64,000 nucleotides of DNA from RGIG9115 sp045128915. Lineage in GTDB: Bacteria; Bacillota; Clostridia; UBA1381. The notes below the pieces were generated by a model, which had not been told where the DNA came from, ran no database searches, and saw nothing but the letters and a program-made list of their open reading frames with translations. The position numbers and the translations under genes were made by a program. Shown piece after piece: positions 34,359 to 43,168 of this stretch. Within the stretch, counting starts at the first letter, position 1, and each line of letters starts with the position of its first letter. The stretch is taken from contig JBGVIT010000028.1 of assembly GCA_045128915.1 (NCBI GenBank), forward strand, positions 30,956 to 94,955, given 5' to 3'.

Positions 34359-34987
34359 CATACACAGAACAAATGATTACCAATTCTTTTAACTGCAATT
34401 CTTGTTTTTATCCATTTACACGTTGCTGTATCAGGATTATAATAGAAAACAGCTCCGTTAGTCGGATCTACGCCTCTTAATGCAGCTTCAGCTGCTTTCC
34501 TGCACGAATTTGTAATTTTTTTATTAATCTGTCCGTCTTTAACAGCGCTAAATGCGCCTTTTTGATATATTACTTCACTTATAGTATCGGGGAATGCCGG
34601 ATGTTTTACTCTGTTCATCACAACTGCACCAACCGCAACCTGCCCTTCAAAGCTTTCTCCCCTTGCTTCCCCGTTTATAATCATTGCAAGTAAATCTATG
34701 TCTTTTCTGTTTAATATACCAAGCTTACTTAGCGTAACTTTGCCCGCTATACCGTCAACATTCAAATCATTATCTTTTTGGAATTCGGTTACGGCATTTT
34801 CTGTCATCAACCCATATATACCGTCGCACTTTCCGTCGTAATATCCAAGTCTTGATAAACAGCGCTGAACTTCATAAACTTCATTACTGATACTGCCATA
34901 CTTACAATAAGCATTTCCGCTTATACCCATTACAACCCATAACATTACAGAAAAACAAACAATTTTAATTAACATTTTCTTAAACAT
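34358..34987 (-). CDS. SleB-like spore cortex-lytic enzyme
   Basis: A 209-residue exported cell-wall hydrolase used in germination. It has a signal peptide (about 1-27, ending near GNAYC), a peptidoglycan-binding domain (RCLSRLGYYDGKCDGIYG and EFQKDNDL), and a Hydrolase_2 domain with INGEARGES (catalytic Glu) and YYNPDTATCKWIK. It lies upstream of dpaA in the same direction, beyond a terminator, consistent with the sporulation context. Confidence 0.92.
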   Translation of the reverse strand: MFKKMLIKIVCFSVMLWVVMGISGNAYCKYGSISNEVYEVQRCLSRLGYYDGKCDGIYGLMTENAVTEFQKDNDLNVDGIAGKVTLSKLGILNRKDIDLLAMIINGEARGESFEGQVAVGAVVMNRVKHPAFPDTISEVIYQKGAFSAVKDGQINKKITNSCRKAAEAALRGVDPTNGAVFYYNPDTATCKWIKTRIAVKRIGNHLFCV

Positions 34988-35095
34988 AACAACTGTTCCT
35001 TTCTTTGTTTGAATTTTTCAATACATATTTTTGCCAATATAGTGGTAATTTATTCAACATATATAGCTTACTTATACAAAACAGGAATTTTATAC

Positions 35096-35124
35096 TTGAA
35101 AAACATAATATTTTGTATTAAAAT
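35096..35124 (+). promoter_or_regulatory. Sigma-A promoter of the pyridoxal kinase gene
   Basis: TTGAAA (35096-35101), a 17-base spacer and TAAAAT (35119-35124), 33 bases before the start codon. Confidence 0.5.
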
Positions 35125-35156
35125 AAAATATATAATCCGGAAATAAGGTGATTTAA

Positions 35157-35999
35157 ATGCATAAAAGAACTCTTGCAGTTCATGATATATCTTGTATCGG
35201 GCGTTGTTCTCTTACGGTTGCGCTGCCTATCCTCTCTGCTGCCGGAATAGAAACATCAGTTTTGCCCACCGCTGTATTGTCCACTCATACAGGTAATTTT
35301 CAAGGATATACATTCAGGGATTTAACTGATGACATACAGCCAATATGCAACCATTGGAAAAGTCTTGACATTAAATTCGACTCAATTTATACCGGCTATC
35401 TTGGCTCATTCAAACAAATCAAACTTATAAAAAACCTATTTGAAAGCTTTAAAAATGAATCAACCTTTATATTGGTAGATCCCGTTATGGGCGACAACGG
35501 AAAACTATACTCAAATCTTACCAATGATTTCGCAGAAGGATTTAAGGAGCTTTGCAGCCAAGCTGATGTTATTACTCCCAACATTACAGAAGCATGCCTT
35601 ATGCTGGGGTGTGAATATCCGACCAATAATTACGACGAGCAATTTATTGAAAACATCGTAAAAGCACTTGCAGATTTAGGTCCTGATAAAATTGTCTTGA
35701 CGGGTGTTTCTTTCTCAACCACACAGCTTGGATGTGCAATATATGACCGAGAAAAAGACAAAGTTGATTTTATTTTCGAGAAAAAAGTTGAGGGCTTCTT
35801 TCACGGCACAGGCGACGTATTTGCCAGCGCATTGCTTGCAAATCTCATGAATAACAAGAGTCTGCTTGAATCTGCAAAATCTGCAACTAAATTCACCGCC
35901 GAAGCTATCAGAAGAACAAAGCTTACCGGTGCACAGTCACGATATGGAGTTGATTTTGAAGATAATCTTGCAGAATTTGGTATTGAAGTAAAAAAATGA
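35157..35999 (+). CDS. Pyridoxal/pyridoxamine kinase, ThiD-type
   Basis: A 280-residue PfkB/ribokinase-fold kinase of the PdxY/ThiD-like type that phosphorylates B6 vitamers. It has DPVMGDNGKLY near the middle, the anion-hole and catalytic region GFFHGTGDVFASALLANL, and an N-terminal HDISCIGRCSL. The exact substrate (pyridoxal, pyridoxamine or HMP) is uncertain. Monocistronic with its own promoter. Confidence 0.85.
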   Translation: MHKRTLAVHDISCIGRCSLTVALPILSAAGIETSVLPTAVLSTHTGNFQGYTFRDLTDDIQPICNHWKSLDIKFDSIYTGYLGSFKQIKLIKNLFESFKNESTFILVDPVMGDNGKLYSNLTNDFAEGFKELCSQADVITPNITEACLMLGCEYPTNNYDEQFIENIVKALADLGPDKIVLTGVSFSTTQLGCAIYDREKDKVDFIFEKKVEGFFHGTGDVFASALLANLMNNKSLLESAKSATKFTAEAIRRTKLTGAQSRYGVDFEDNLAEFGIEVKK

Positions 36000-36005
36000 T
36001 ACACA

Positions 36006-36038
36006 AAAAAACAGCTGTTGTTCAACAGCTGTTTTTTC
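36006..36038. terminator. Bidirectional terminator overlapping AraC regulator 3' end
   Basis: AAAACAGCTGTTG (36008-36020) pairs with CAACAGCTGTTTT (36023-36035) with a 2-base loop. It serves the pyridoxal kinase gene and the convergent regulator, whose last codons lie within the hairpin. Confidence 0.75.
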
Positions 36039-36798
36039 TATATTCAGTAGGTGATACACATATATTCTTTTTAAAAAACCTTGAAAAAGCAAGCACATCA
36101 TCAAACCCTACAGACATTGCAACTTCTGTAACTGACATATTCTGATTCTTTAAAAGCTCACATGCTCTATTGAGTCTTAGTTCATTAAGATACTTCTTAG
36201 GCGACACTCCTACATGTCTTACAAACAGATTATATAAATATCTGTCACTTATATGAAGCATATCCGCCACCTCATAAATACTTACTCTTCTATAATAGTT
36301 TTGCTCCATATATTTTTTCGCTTCAATTATGTATCTATTACTTTCAACTTTATCATGCTTTTCATGAAAAGACATTAAAAACCAAAAAGTACCCATAGCT
36401 TTGGCATAACTTACAGTTTTATATTTATTGAAAAAGTTACCTGCAAAGTTAATAAGCTCACTTTTGAAATAATAATCAAATATACCCTGTTTATTAAACG
36501 AAATATATTTTTTACATGTTTCATATGCGCTTTCGCCATTTAAAATAACCCAAAAATATTTCCAAGGTTTATTATCCGAAGATGCATATTCGTGCATCTG
36601 ACCTTTTCTTATAAAAAATCCTTGCCCCTCTTTTACCAAAGCACCGTTATAATATCCCTCACCTGAAAGGACATAATGAAGGATATAAACATTTCTCCGT
36701 CCTTTCCCCCAATGAGCGTTCTCAGAAACATCTTCTGTACCATAAGATATAACGTATAAACCGTCTTTTTCATCATATTCAGCAAATATGTTCTTCAT
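36022..36798 (-). CDS. AraC-family regulator, probable control of the GH27 gene
   Basis: A 258-residue regulator with an N-terminal cupin-like sensor and C-terminal AraC DNA-binding domain (VADMLHISDRYLYNLF and SVTEVAMSVGFDDVLAFSRF). ATG 36798 follows AGGTGA; an upstream in-frame ATG at 36852 is less likely. It is divergent from the glycosidase gene, so it likely senses a galactoside. The stop falls inside the shared terminator. Confidence 0.88.
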   Translation of the reverse strand: MKNIFAEYDEKDGLYVISYGTEDVSENAHWGKGRRNVYILHYVLSGEGYYNGALVKEGQGFFIRKGQMHEYASSDNKPWKYFWVILNGESAYETCKKYISFNKQGIFDYYFKSELINFAGNFFNKYKTVSYAKAMGTFWFLMSFHEKHDKVESNRYIIEAKKYMEQNYYRRVSIYEVADMLHISDRYLYNLFVRHVGVSPKKYLNELRLNRACELLKNQNMSVTEVAMSVGFDDVLAFSRFFKKNICVSPTEYRKNSC

Positions 36799-36903
36799 TT
36801 TATCACCTAAGTATGATTTTACCATATATAAATATGTTTTGTCAATACACATTAACCTTTATATATAGTAGAATTATTAAAAATACTATTAGGAGATGAT
36901 TTT

Positions 36904-38334
36904 ATGCATTATACTGAAATTGCCATTTCAAAGCCATTTGAGGGCGCTCCAAATATTAATCTTCCCGATATATTTGGTGCATCACCAAACAAACCATTAA
37001 TACTAAGAATTGCCGTTAGCGGAGAAAGACCGATTAAATATAGTGTTGATAACCTGCCTGACGGACTTGTTCTTGAAAACGGAATAATTACCGGATGCGT
37101 AGCAAAAGAAGGAATATACCCTGTTATCATCAAAGCTGAAAACTCACTTGGAAAATCCGAAAAAACAATTAATTTTGAAATTAAAGAAAATTGTGTGTTA
37201 CTTACTCCCCTTATGGGATTTACAAGCTGGAATGCATATGCAGCTGATGTTTCACAAGAAAAAATGGAGCATGCAGCAAAGCTCATGGTTGAGTCAGGCA
37301 TATGTGAATACGGTTACAGCTACATTAATACCGACTCAGGTTGGCAAAAGGAATATGGCGGAAAATATGATGCTATCATGCCTAACGAGAAATTTCCTGA
37401 TATGAAGAAAATGTGCGATACTATTCATTCATATGGTTTAAAATGCGGTATATATTCAACTCCTATGCTTACCGCATGGGGATGTCCAAAGGAATTTGAA
37501 TCAATACCCGGATGCACACAAGGCGAGCCGGACGAATTGTTTGCAGATACAAATTGCGGCATCGGTGTAATCCGCAAGGAGAAAAACAATGTACAGCAAT
37601 GGACGCAATGGGGATTTGACTACCTCAAATATGATTGGTCTCCATGCGATCCTTACAATGCAGAGCTTATGAGAAAGGAGCTTATTGCATCAACCAGAGA
37701 TTTTGGTTACTGTGTGACAGTTGCAGCTCGTCCTGAATACACAAATTATTGGAGCAAATATTGCAACAGTTACAGAAACGGCGTGGACACAGTTGGGCAT
37801 TGGCAGAACTTCATGGACCTTTACAGCTGTTATAAAAACTTTATAACTTCAATGACTAAAGGTCATTTCTTCGACCTTGATATGCTGGATATAGGCGATT
37901 GTGATTTATTTCCTGAGGGCTGTCAATATACAGAGGACGAACAGATTCTTGTATATTCATTAAGAGCGTTTATGGGCTCACCCATACAGATTAGCAGTAA
38001 ACTTGATAATTTAACAGAATTCCAAATATCATTATTTTGCAACGAAGAAATCATTGCATTAAATCAGGATATAGCGTTCAAAAGCGCTAAACCGATGGTT
38101 ATGATAGAAAACGGAGAAAAATGTTTCCATACGTATAAAAGAAAGCTCCACGACGGTTCGTATGCAATTATGCTCCTTAACTTAGGAAAAGTTGCAGACA
38201 GAATTCAGATTTATCTTGATGAATATTCGTCAGTGCGCGACCTTTGGGCAAAAAAGGATTTAGAAAAGACCGATGTTTTGAACATATACATGAAGCCACA
38301 TACTGTCAGAATATTTAAGATAACTGAAGAATAA
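36904..38334 (+). CDS. GH27-like alpha-galactosidase with N-terminal Ig-like domain
   Basis: Predicted alpha-galactosidase, 476 residues, intracellular as no signal peptide is seen. An N-terminal putative Ig domain (about 20-95) precedes the GH27 TIM barrel: MGFTSWNAYAADV, SYINTDSGWQ, and LKYDWSPC, which holds the probable nucleophile Asp in YDW. An acid/base Asp is probable at DMLDIGDCD. A beta-sandwich domain follows. Regulator gene divergent, 105 bases away. Confidence 0.85.
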   Translation: MHYTEIAISKPFEGAPNINLPDIFGASPNKPLILRIAVSGERPIKYSVDNLPDGLVLENGIITGCVAKEGIYPVIIKAENSLGKSEKTINFEIKENCVLLTPLMGFTSWNAYAADVSQEKMEHAAKLMVESGICEYGYSYINTDSGWQKEYGGKYDAIMPNEKFPDMKKMCDTIHSYGLKCGIYSTPMLTAWGCPKEFESIPGCTQGEPDELFADTNCGIGVIRKEKNNVQQWTQWGFDYLKYDWSPCDPYNAELMRKELIASTRDFGYCVTVAARPEYTNYWSKYCNSYRNGVDTVGHWQNFMDLYSCYKNFITSMTKGHFFDLDMLDIGDCDLFPEGCQYTEDEQILVYSLRAFMGSPIQISSKLDNLTEFQISLFCNEEIIALNQDIAFKSAKPMVMIENGEKCFHTYKRKLHDGSYAIMLLNLGKVADRIQIYLDEYSSVRDLWAKKDLEKTDVLNIYMKPHTVRIFKITEE

Positions 38335-38337
38335 CAT

Positions 38338-38367
38338 AAAAAAGCACCTCATGCGAGGTGCTTTTAA
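38338..38367. terminator. Bidirectional terminator between GH27 and GGGtGRT genes
   Basis: AAAAGCACCTC (38340-38350) and GAGGTGCTTTT (38355-38365) pair around ATGC, with T-rich sides in both directions. Confidence 0.8.
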
Positions 38368-38383
38368 TTAATTTAGAAACAAA

Positions 38384-39385
38384 TTATTTATTCATAGCTT
38401 CTTCAACTGCAACTGCAACAGCAACAGTCATACCAACCATTGGGTTGTTACCTGCGCCGATAAGTCCCATCATTTCAACGTGAGCCGGAACTGATGATGA
38501 ACCTGCAAACTGAGCATCTGAGTGCATTCTACCCATTGTATCAGTCATACCATATGAAGCAGGACCAGCTGCCATGTTGTCAGGATGAAGTGTACGGCCT
38601 GTACCACCGCCTGAAGCAACTGAGAAATACTTCTTACCCTGCTCGATACATTCCTTTTTGTATGTACCTGCAACGGGGTGCTGGAATCTTGTAGGATTAG
38701 TTGAGTTACCTGTAATAGAAACGTCAACGCCTTCAAGGTGCATGATTGCAACGCCTTCACGAACATCGTCTGCACCATAGCAGCGAACCTTTGAACGCTC
38801 ACCGTCAGAATACTTGATTTCTTCTACAACTGTAACCTTACCTGTGTAATAATCAAACTGAGTCTTTACATATGTAAAGCCGTTGATTCTTGAAATAATC
38901 TGAGCAGCATCTTTTCCAAGACCGTTAAGGATAACTCTGAGGTCTTCCTTTCTTGCCTTGTTTGCACTTCTTGCAAGACCGATAGCACCTTCTGCAGCAG
39001 CAAATGACTCATGACCTGCGAGGAATGCGAAACACTTTGTTTCGTCACGGAGAAGCATTGCTCCGAGATTACCATGTCCTATACCAACTTTTCTGTCGTC
39101 AGCAACTGAACCGGGGATACAGAATGACTGGAGACCTACACCGATTTTTTCAGCAGCGTCAGCAGCTTTTGTGCATCCGTCTTTAATTGCAATAGCAGCA
39201 CCTACAATATATGCCCAACAAGCATTTTCAAAGCAGATAGGCTGAATGCTCTTTACCATGTTATATACATCGATACCCTTATCATCACAAATCTGCTTAG
39301 CTTCTTCTATTGATGAAATTCCATGCTTAGCAAGCTCTGCATTGATCTGGTCTATTCTTCTTTCATAACTTTCAAATAAAGCCAT
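38384..39385 (-). CDS. GGGtGRT protein, function unknown
   Basis: A 333-residue protein of the family named for the motif GGGTGRT (259-265, ahead of LHPDNMAAGP). It contains eight cysteines, among them C51, C56, C89 and C118, and conserved glycine-rich segments. The function is unknown. The gene is 23 bases downstream of an iron-sulfur scaffold-like gene, with which it is paired in related Clostridia by family knowledge. Codons are highly biased towards AAC, GAC and CTC, so it is probably abundant. Confidence 0.9.
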   Translation of the reverse strand: MALFESYERRIDQINAELAKHGISSIEEAKQICDDKGIDVYNMVKSIQPICFENACWAYIVGAAIAIKDGCTKAADAAEKIGVGLQSFCIPGSVADDRKVGIGHGNLGAMLLRDETKCFAFLAGHESFAAAEGAIGLARSANKARKEDLRVILNGLGKDAAQIISRINGFTYVKTQFDYYTGKVTVVEEIKYSDGERSKVRCYGADDVREGVAIMHLEGVDVSITGNSTNPTRFQHPVAGTYKKECIEQGKKYFSVASGGGTGRTLHPDNMAAGPASYGMTDTMGRMHSDAQFAGSSSVPAHVEMMGLIGAGNNPMVGMTVAVAVAVEEAMNK

Positions 39386-39408
39386 TATCTTGTCCTCCTT
39401 CTATATGA

Positions 39409-40101
39409 TTATTCATGTCTGGGATCGAGAAGACGAGCAGCGTCGTCAACACGTCCGTACTGTCCGCTTGCTTTAGCAAGTGCTTCATTAGCATCCATGC
39501 CCTTAGCAATCATTTCCATCATCTTTCCAAGGTGAACAAACTTATAACCAATAATCTGGTCTTTATCATCAACAGCTATCTTAGTGATGTATCCTTCTGC
39601 AAGTTCAAGATATCTTGGACCTTTTGCAAGTGTTGCATATGTAGTACCAACCTGGCTTCTGAGGCCTTTACCAAGGTCTTCAAGACCTGCTCCGATAGGA
39701 AGTCCGTCTTCTGAAAAAGCAGTCTGTGTTCTTCCGTAAACAATCTGCAAGAAAAGCTCTCTCATAGCTGTATTGATAGCATCACAAACGAGGTCTGTAT
39801 TAAGAGCCTCAAGTATTGTTTTTCCAATAAGGATTTCTGATGCCATAGCAGCTGAGTGAGTCATACCTGAACAACCAACTGTTTCAACAAGAGCCTCCTG
39901 AATGATACCCTCTTTTACATTAAGAGTAAGCTTACATGTACCCTGCTGAGGTGCACACCAGCCTATACCATGTGTAAGACCGGAAATGTCTTTTACTTCT
40001 TTTGCATTTGTCCATTTACCTTCCTGAGGAATTGGTGCAGGACCATGATATGCGCCCTTAGCGAGAGGACACATATGTTCAACTTCACTTGAATATTTCA
40101 T
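39409..40101 (-). CDS. NifU-like iron-sulfur cluster scaffold protein
   Basis: A 230-residue protein with the NifU/IscU-type core: GCSGMTHSAAMASEILIGKTI (77 region, Cys77), plus Cys49 and Cys56 (CAPQQGTC) and Cys106. IscU proteins use three cysteines to build a 2Fe-2S or 4Fe-4S cluster. It is transcribed ahead of the GGGtGRT gene, and both share biased codon use. No cysteine desulfurase is adjacent. Confidence 0.85.
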   Translation of the reverse strand: MKYSSEVEHMCPLAKGAYHGPAPIPQEGKWTNAKEVKDISGLTHGIGWCAPQQGTCKLTLNVKEGIIQEALVETVGCSGMTHSAAMASEILIGKTILEALNTDLVCDAINTAMRELFLQIVYGRTQTAFSEDGLPIGAGLEDLGKGLRSQVGTTYATLAKGPRYLELAEGYITKIAVDDKDQIIGYKFVHLGKMMEMIAKGMDANEALAKASGQYGRVDDAARLLDPRHE

Positions 40102-40147
40102 TAGCTATTGCTCCTTTCGTGTCGGTAGGCATAACGCCTCTTATACA

Positions 40148-40175
40148 ATTATATCACAAATTTCTTATTTTGCAA
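40148..40175 (-). promoter_or_regulatory. Extended promoter of the NifU-like/GGGtGRT operon
   Basis: Minus-strand TTGCAA (40175-40170), a 16-base spacer and TGATATAAT (extended -10 ending at 40148). It lies about 45 bases upstream of the first gene. Confidence 0.5.
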
Positions 40176-40267
40176 CAAAAAAAGCAAAAATAGTCAATTA
40201 AAACAAAAATTATTCAGAATATATAAACTACACTTTACATTATGTGAAATACCATAAAAACTTGTTC

Positions 40268-40296
40268 TTGACAATATATATTATTTTTAGTATAAT
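40268..40296 (+). promoter_or_regulatory. Sigma-A promoter of trkA-trkH
   Basis: TTGACA (40268-40273) and TATAAT (40291-40296), spacer 17 bases, consensus at both. It lies 24 bases before the trkA ATG. Confidence 0.75.
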
Positions 40297-40319
40297 GTGT
40301 GCTGAAAGGATGTAATTTC

Positions 40320-41678
40320 ATGAATATTATAATCGTTGGATGCGGTAAAGTAGGAGAAAAACTTGCAGAACAGCTAAGCCGCGAAGAAAACCAGAACATC
40401 ACTATAATTGACTTGAAACATGAGGTTGTTCAGGACCTTATAAACAAATACGACCTGACGGGAATTACCGGAAACGGCGCAAGTATCGACACTTTGCTTG
40501 AAGCCGGAGTAAAAGATGCTGAGCTTCTTATTGCTGTAACCGGCTCAGATGAGCTTAATCTTCTCACCTGCCTTATTGCTCAAAAAACAGGCGGTTGTCA
40601 GACCATAGCAAGAGTGCGCAATCCTGAATACAAAAAAGAGATGCGATTAATACAGAGGGATTTGGGACTTGCTCTCATAATTAACCCTGAGCAAACTGCG
40701 GCAGACGAAATTGCAAGAGTATTAAAATTCCCTTCAGCAATTCAAATAAGCCAATTTGCAAAAGGTAGAATTGAAATATTGAAATTCAGAATTCCTGACG
40801 GTTCAATACTTGAAAACATGCCCGTTTATAACATCCCCTCAAAGTTAAAGACTGATATGCTCTTATGTGGCGTAGAAAGAGGCGAAGAAGCATTTATACC
40901 AAAAGGAAATTTTGTACTTCAAAGCGGCGATATAATAAGCATCATCGCACACCCCAAGGAAGTTACGGAGCTGTTTAAAACAATAGGACTCAAAACTCAT
41001 CGGGTAAAAAACACAATTATAGTCGGCGGCGGAGAAACCGGTTATTATCTTGCTAAAAACTTGTTGAAATCAGGTATTTCCGTAAAAATTATTGACAAAG
41101 ACTACGACAGATGCGAAAAGCTATCGCAATTACTGCCAAAAGCAACTATAATATGTGCAGACGGAACAGACAGCAGTACACTCTTAGAAGAGGGTATCAC
41201 TCAAACAGAGTCACTTGTTGCACTAACAAATATTGACGAAGAAAATATACTGCTTTCGCTTTTTGCCAAGAGTAAATCCGATGCTAAGATTATTACAAAA
41301 ATCAACAGAATCGACTATAATGAAGTTATTTCAAACCTTGACCTTGACACAATAGTTTATCCGAAAAACATCACAGCAGAAAGAATCGTTCACTTTGTAA
41401 GGTCAAAAATAAACACAATCGGCAGCAACATAGAAACGATGCATAAAATTCTGGACGACAAAGCGGAAGCTCTTGAATTTTATATTTCGCAAAATTCTCC
41501 CGTTCTTGGAATACCGCTTGAAAATCTGCATCTTAAGGAAAATGTATTGGTTGCATGCATCAACCGAAACGGAAAAATCATTATTCCACGAGGTAAAGAC
41601 GAAATGCAAAGCGGCGATACCGTAATTGTAATCACAACCTCGACGGGAATGAATGATATTTCTGATATAATTAATTAA
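40320..41678 (+). CDS. trkA: Trk potassium uptake system, NAD-binding subunit TrkA
   Basis: Peripheral regulator of the Trk K+ channel, 452 residues with two RCK units. VGCGKVGEKLAEQL is the first nucleotide-binding motif and VGGGETGYYLAKNL the second, each followed by a TrkA-C domain. ATG 40320 has AAAGGATG upstream; an in-frame GTG at 40299 would read through that site. trkH follows 16 bases downstream. Confidence 0.95.
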   Translation: MNIIIVGCGKVGEKLAEQLSREENQNITIIDLKHEVVQDLINKYDLTGITGNGASIDTLLEAGVKDAELLIAVTGSDELNLLTCLIAQKTGGCQTIARVRNPEYKKEMRLIQRDLGLALIINPEQTAADEIARVLKFPSAIQISQFAKGRIEILKFRIPDGSILENMPVYNIPSKLKTDMLLCGVERGEEAFIPKGNFVLQSGDIISIIAHPKEVTELFKTIGLKTHRVKNTIIVGGGETGYYLAKNLLKSGISVKIIDKDYDRCEKLSQLLPKATIICADGTDSSTLLEEGITQTESLVALTNIDEENILLSLFAKSKSDAKIITKINRIDYNEVISNLDLDTIVYPKNITAERIVHFVRSKINTIGSNIETMHKILDDKAEALEFYISQNSPVLGIPLENLHLKENVLVACINRNGKIIIPRGKDEMQSGDTVIVITTSTGMNDISDIIN

Positions 41679-41694
41679 TGAAAGAAGAAGTCAA

Positions 41695-43131
41695 ATGAAT
41701 CGTAGAGTAATACTTCATACTTTAGGCTCGGTACTGATAGCTGAAGCTATATGTATGCTCCTCCCCTTTGTTTGCGGAATGATATACAACGAAATTGAAG
41801 CTTATTCATTTCTGTTTTGCACATTCTTATTAGCAATAACAGGCATTGGCATGAAAAGGTTAAAGATTAATGACAAAACCATATATGCAAAAGAAGGCTT
41901 GTTGATTGTAGCATTCAGCTGGATTACCATGAGTATAGCAGGTTCAATCCCATTTATACTAAGCAAATCAATACCGTCAGTAATTGATGCATTTTTCGAA
42001 ACAGTATCAGGATTTACAACTACCGGCGCATCTATTTTAAGCGACATAGAATCATTACCAAAATGTATGATTTTCTGGAGAAGCTTTACCCATTGGATTG
42101 GCGGCATGGGAGTTTTGGTATTTCTTGTTGCTCTTATCCCGATTTCGGGTGGCAACAATGTGCATCTTATGCGAGCTGAAAGCACAGGACCTGCTGTAAG
42201 TAAGATAGTGCCAAAAATCAAATCCACAGCTAAAATACTTTATACAATATATGCTGTTATGACATTAATTGAGATAGCACTTCTATTATTAGGTAACATG
42301 TCTTTATTTGACGCACTGACTACCGCCTTTGGAACGGCAGGAACCGGCGGATTCGGCATTAAAAATGACAGCATGGCAGGATATGGCCCATATATACAAA
42401 ACGTTATCACCATATTCATGTTCTTGTTTGGGGTTAATTTTTCATTATATTACCTTATACTTATAAGGCATTTTAAAGACGTCTGGAAATCAACAGAGCT
42501 TAAAGCGTATATATTAATATTCCTATCTGCTGTAATTCTCATTTGCGCAAACATACTGCCAATATACAGCTCATTAGAAGCCGCACTAAGACACAGCGCA
42601 TTTCAGGTTTCATCTATTATGACAACTACGGGCTTCTCTACTGCTGACTTTGATAAGTGGCCTGAATTTTCAAAAACCATACTTGTTATAATTATGTTTG
42701 TCGGAGCTTGCGCCGGAAGCACCGGCGGTGGCATGAAGGTTTCAAGAATTGTTATACTTGTAAAAAGCATAGCAAAGGAGTTGAAGCTGGCGATACATCC
42801 AAAATCAATTCATAAAATCACTCTTGACGGTCGAATGATTGAACATGAAACGGTACGAATTGTAAATGTTTACGCTATATCATTTACTGTTATATATGCA
42901 GCATCACTTTTGCTTATAAGCCTCGACGGACAGAATTTTACGACAAACTTTACTGCAATAGCTGCTACAATCAACAACATTGGTCCCGGACTTGATGCAG
43001 TAGGTCCGGCTGCTAATTTCAGTATTTTCTCACCATTTTCTAAACTCGTATTAATTTTTGATATGCTGGTAGGCCGACTTGAAATATTCCCTATTCTTGC
43101 ATTGTTTTCACCATATACCTGGAAAAAATAA
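41695..43131 (+). CDS. trkH: Trk potassium uptake system, membrane subunit TrkH
   Basis: A 478-residue channel-like K+ transporter with around 8-12 transmembrane helices in four M1-P-M2 units. Selectivity-filter-like glycines are seen at TVSGFTTTGAS, FGTAGTGGFG, ASTGGGM-like CAGSTGGGMK, and a further pore loop. It works with TrkA (previous gene). A ribosome site (AAAGAAG) precedes the ATG. Confidence 0.95.
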   Translation: MNRRVILHTLGSVLIAEAICMLLPFVCGMIYNEIEAYSFLFCTFLLAITGIGMKRLKINDKTIYAKEGLLIVAFSWITMSIAGSIPFILSKSIPSVIDAFFETVSGFTTTGASILSDIESLPKCMIFWRSFTHWIGGMGVLVFLVALIPISGGNNVHLMRAESTGPAVSKIVPKIKSTAKILYTIYAVMTLIEIALLLLGNMSLFDALTTAFGTAGTGGFGIKNDSMAGYGPYIQNVITIFMFLFGVNFSLYYLILIRHFKDVWKSTELKAYILIFLSAVILICANILPIYSSLEAALRHSAFQVSSIMTTTGFSTADFDKWPEFSKTILVIIMFVGACAGSTGGGMKVSRIVILVKSIAKELKLAIHPKSIHKITLDGRMIEHETVRIVNVYAISFTVIYAASLLLISLDGQNFTTNFTAIAATINNIGPGLDAVGPAANFSIFSPFSKLVLIFDMLVGRLEIFPILALFSPYTWKK

Positions 43132-43135
43132 ACAT

Positions 43136-43168
43136 AAATAAATCTCCGCAATTTGCGGAGATTTATTT
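43136..43168. terminator. Bidirectional terminator between trkH and birA
   Basis: AAATAAATCTCCGCAA and TTGCGGAGATTTATTT form a 16-base stem with a minimal loop (43136-43168). It ends both convergent transcripts. Confidence 0.8.
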
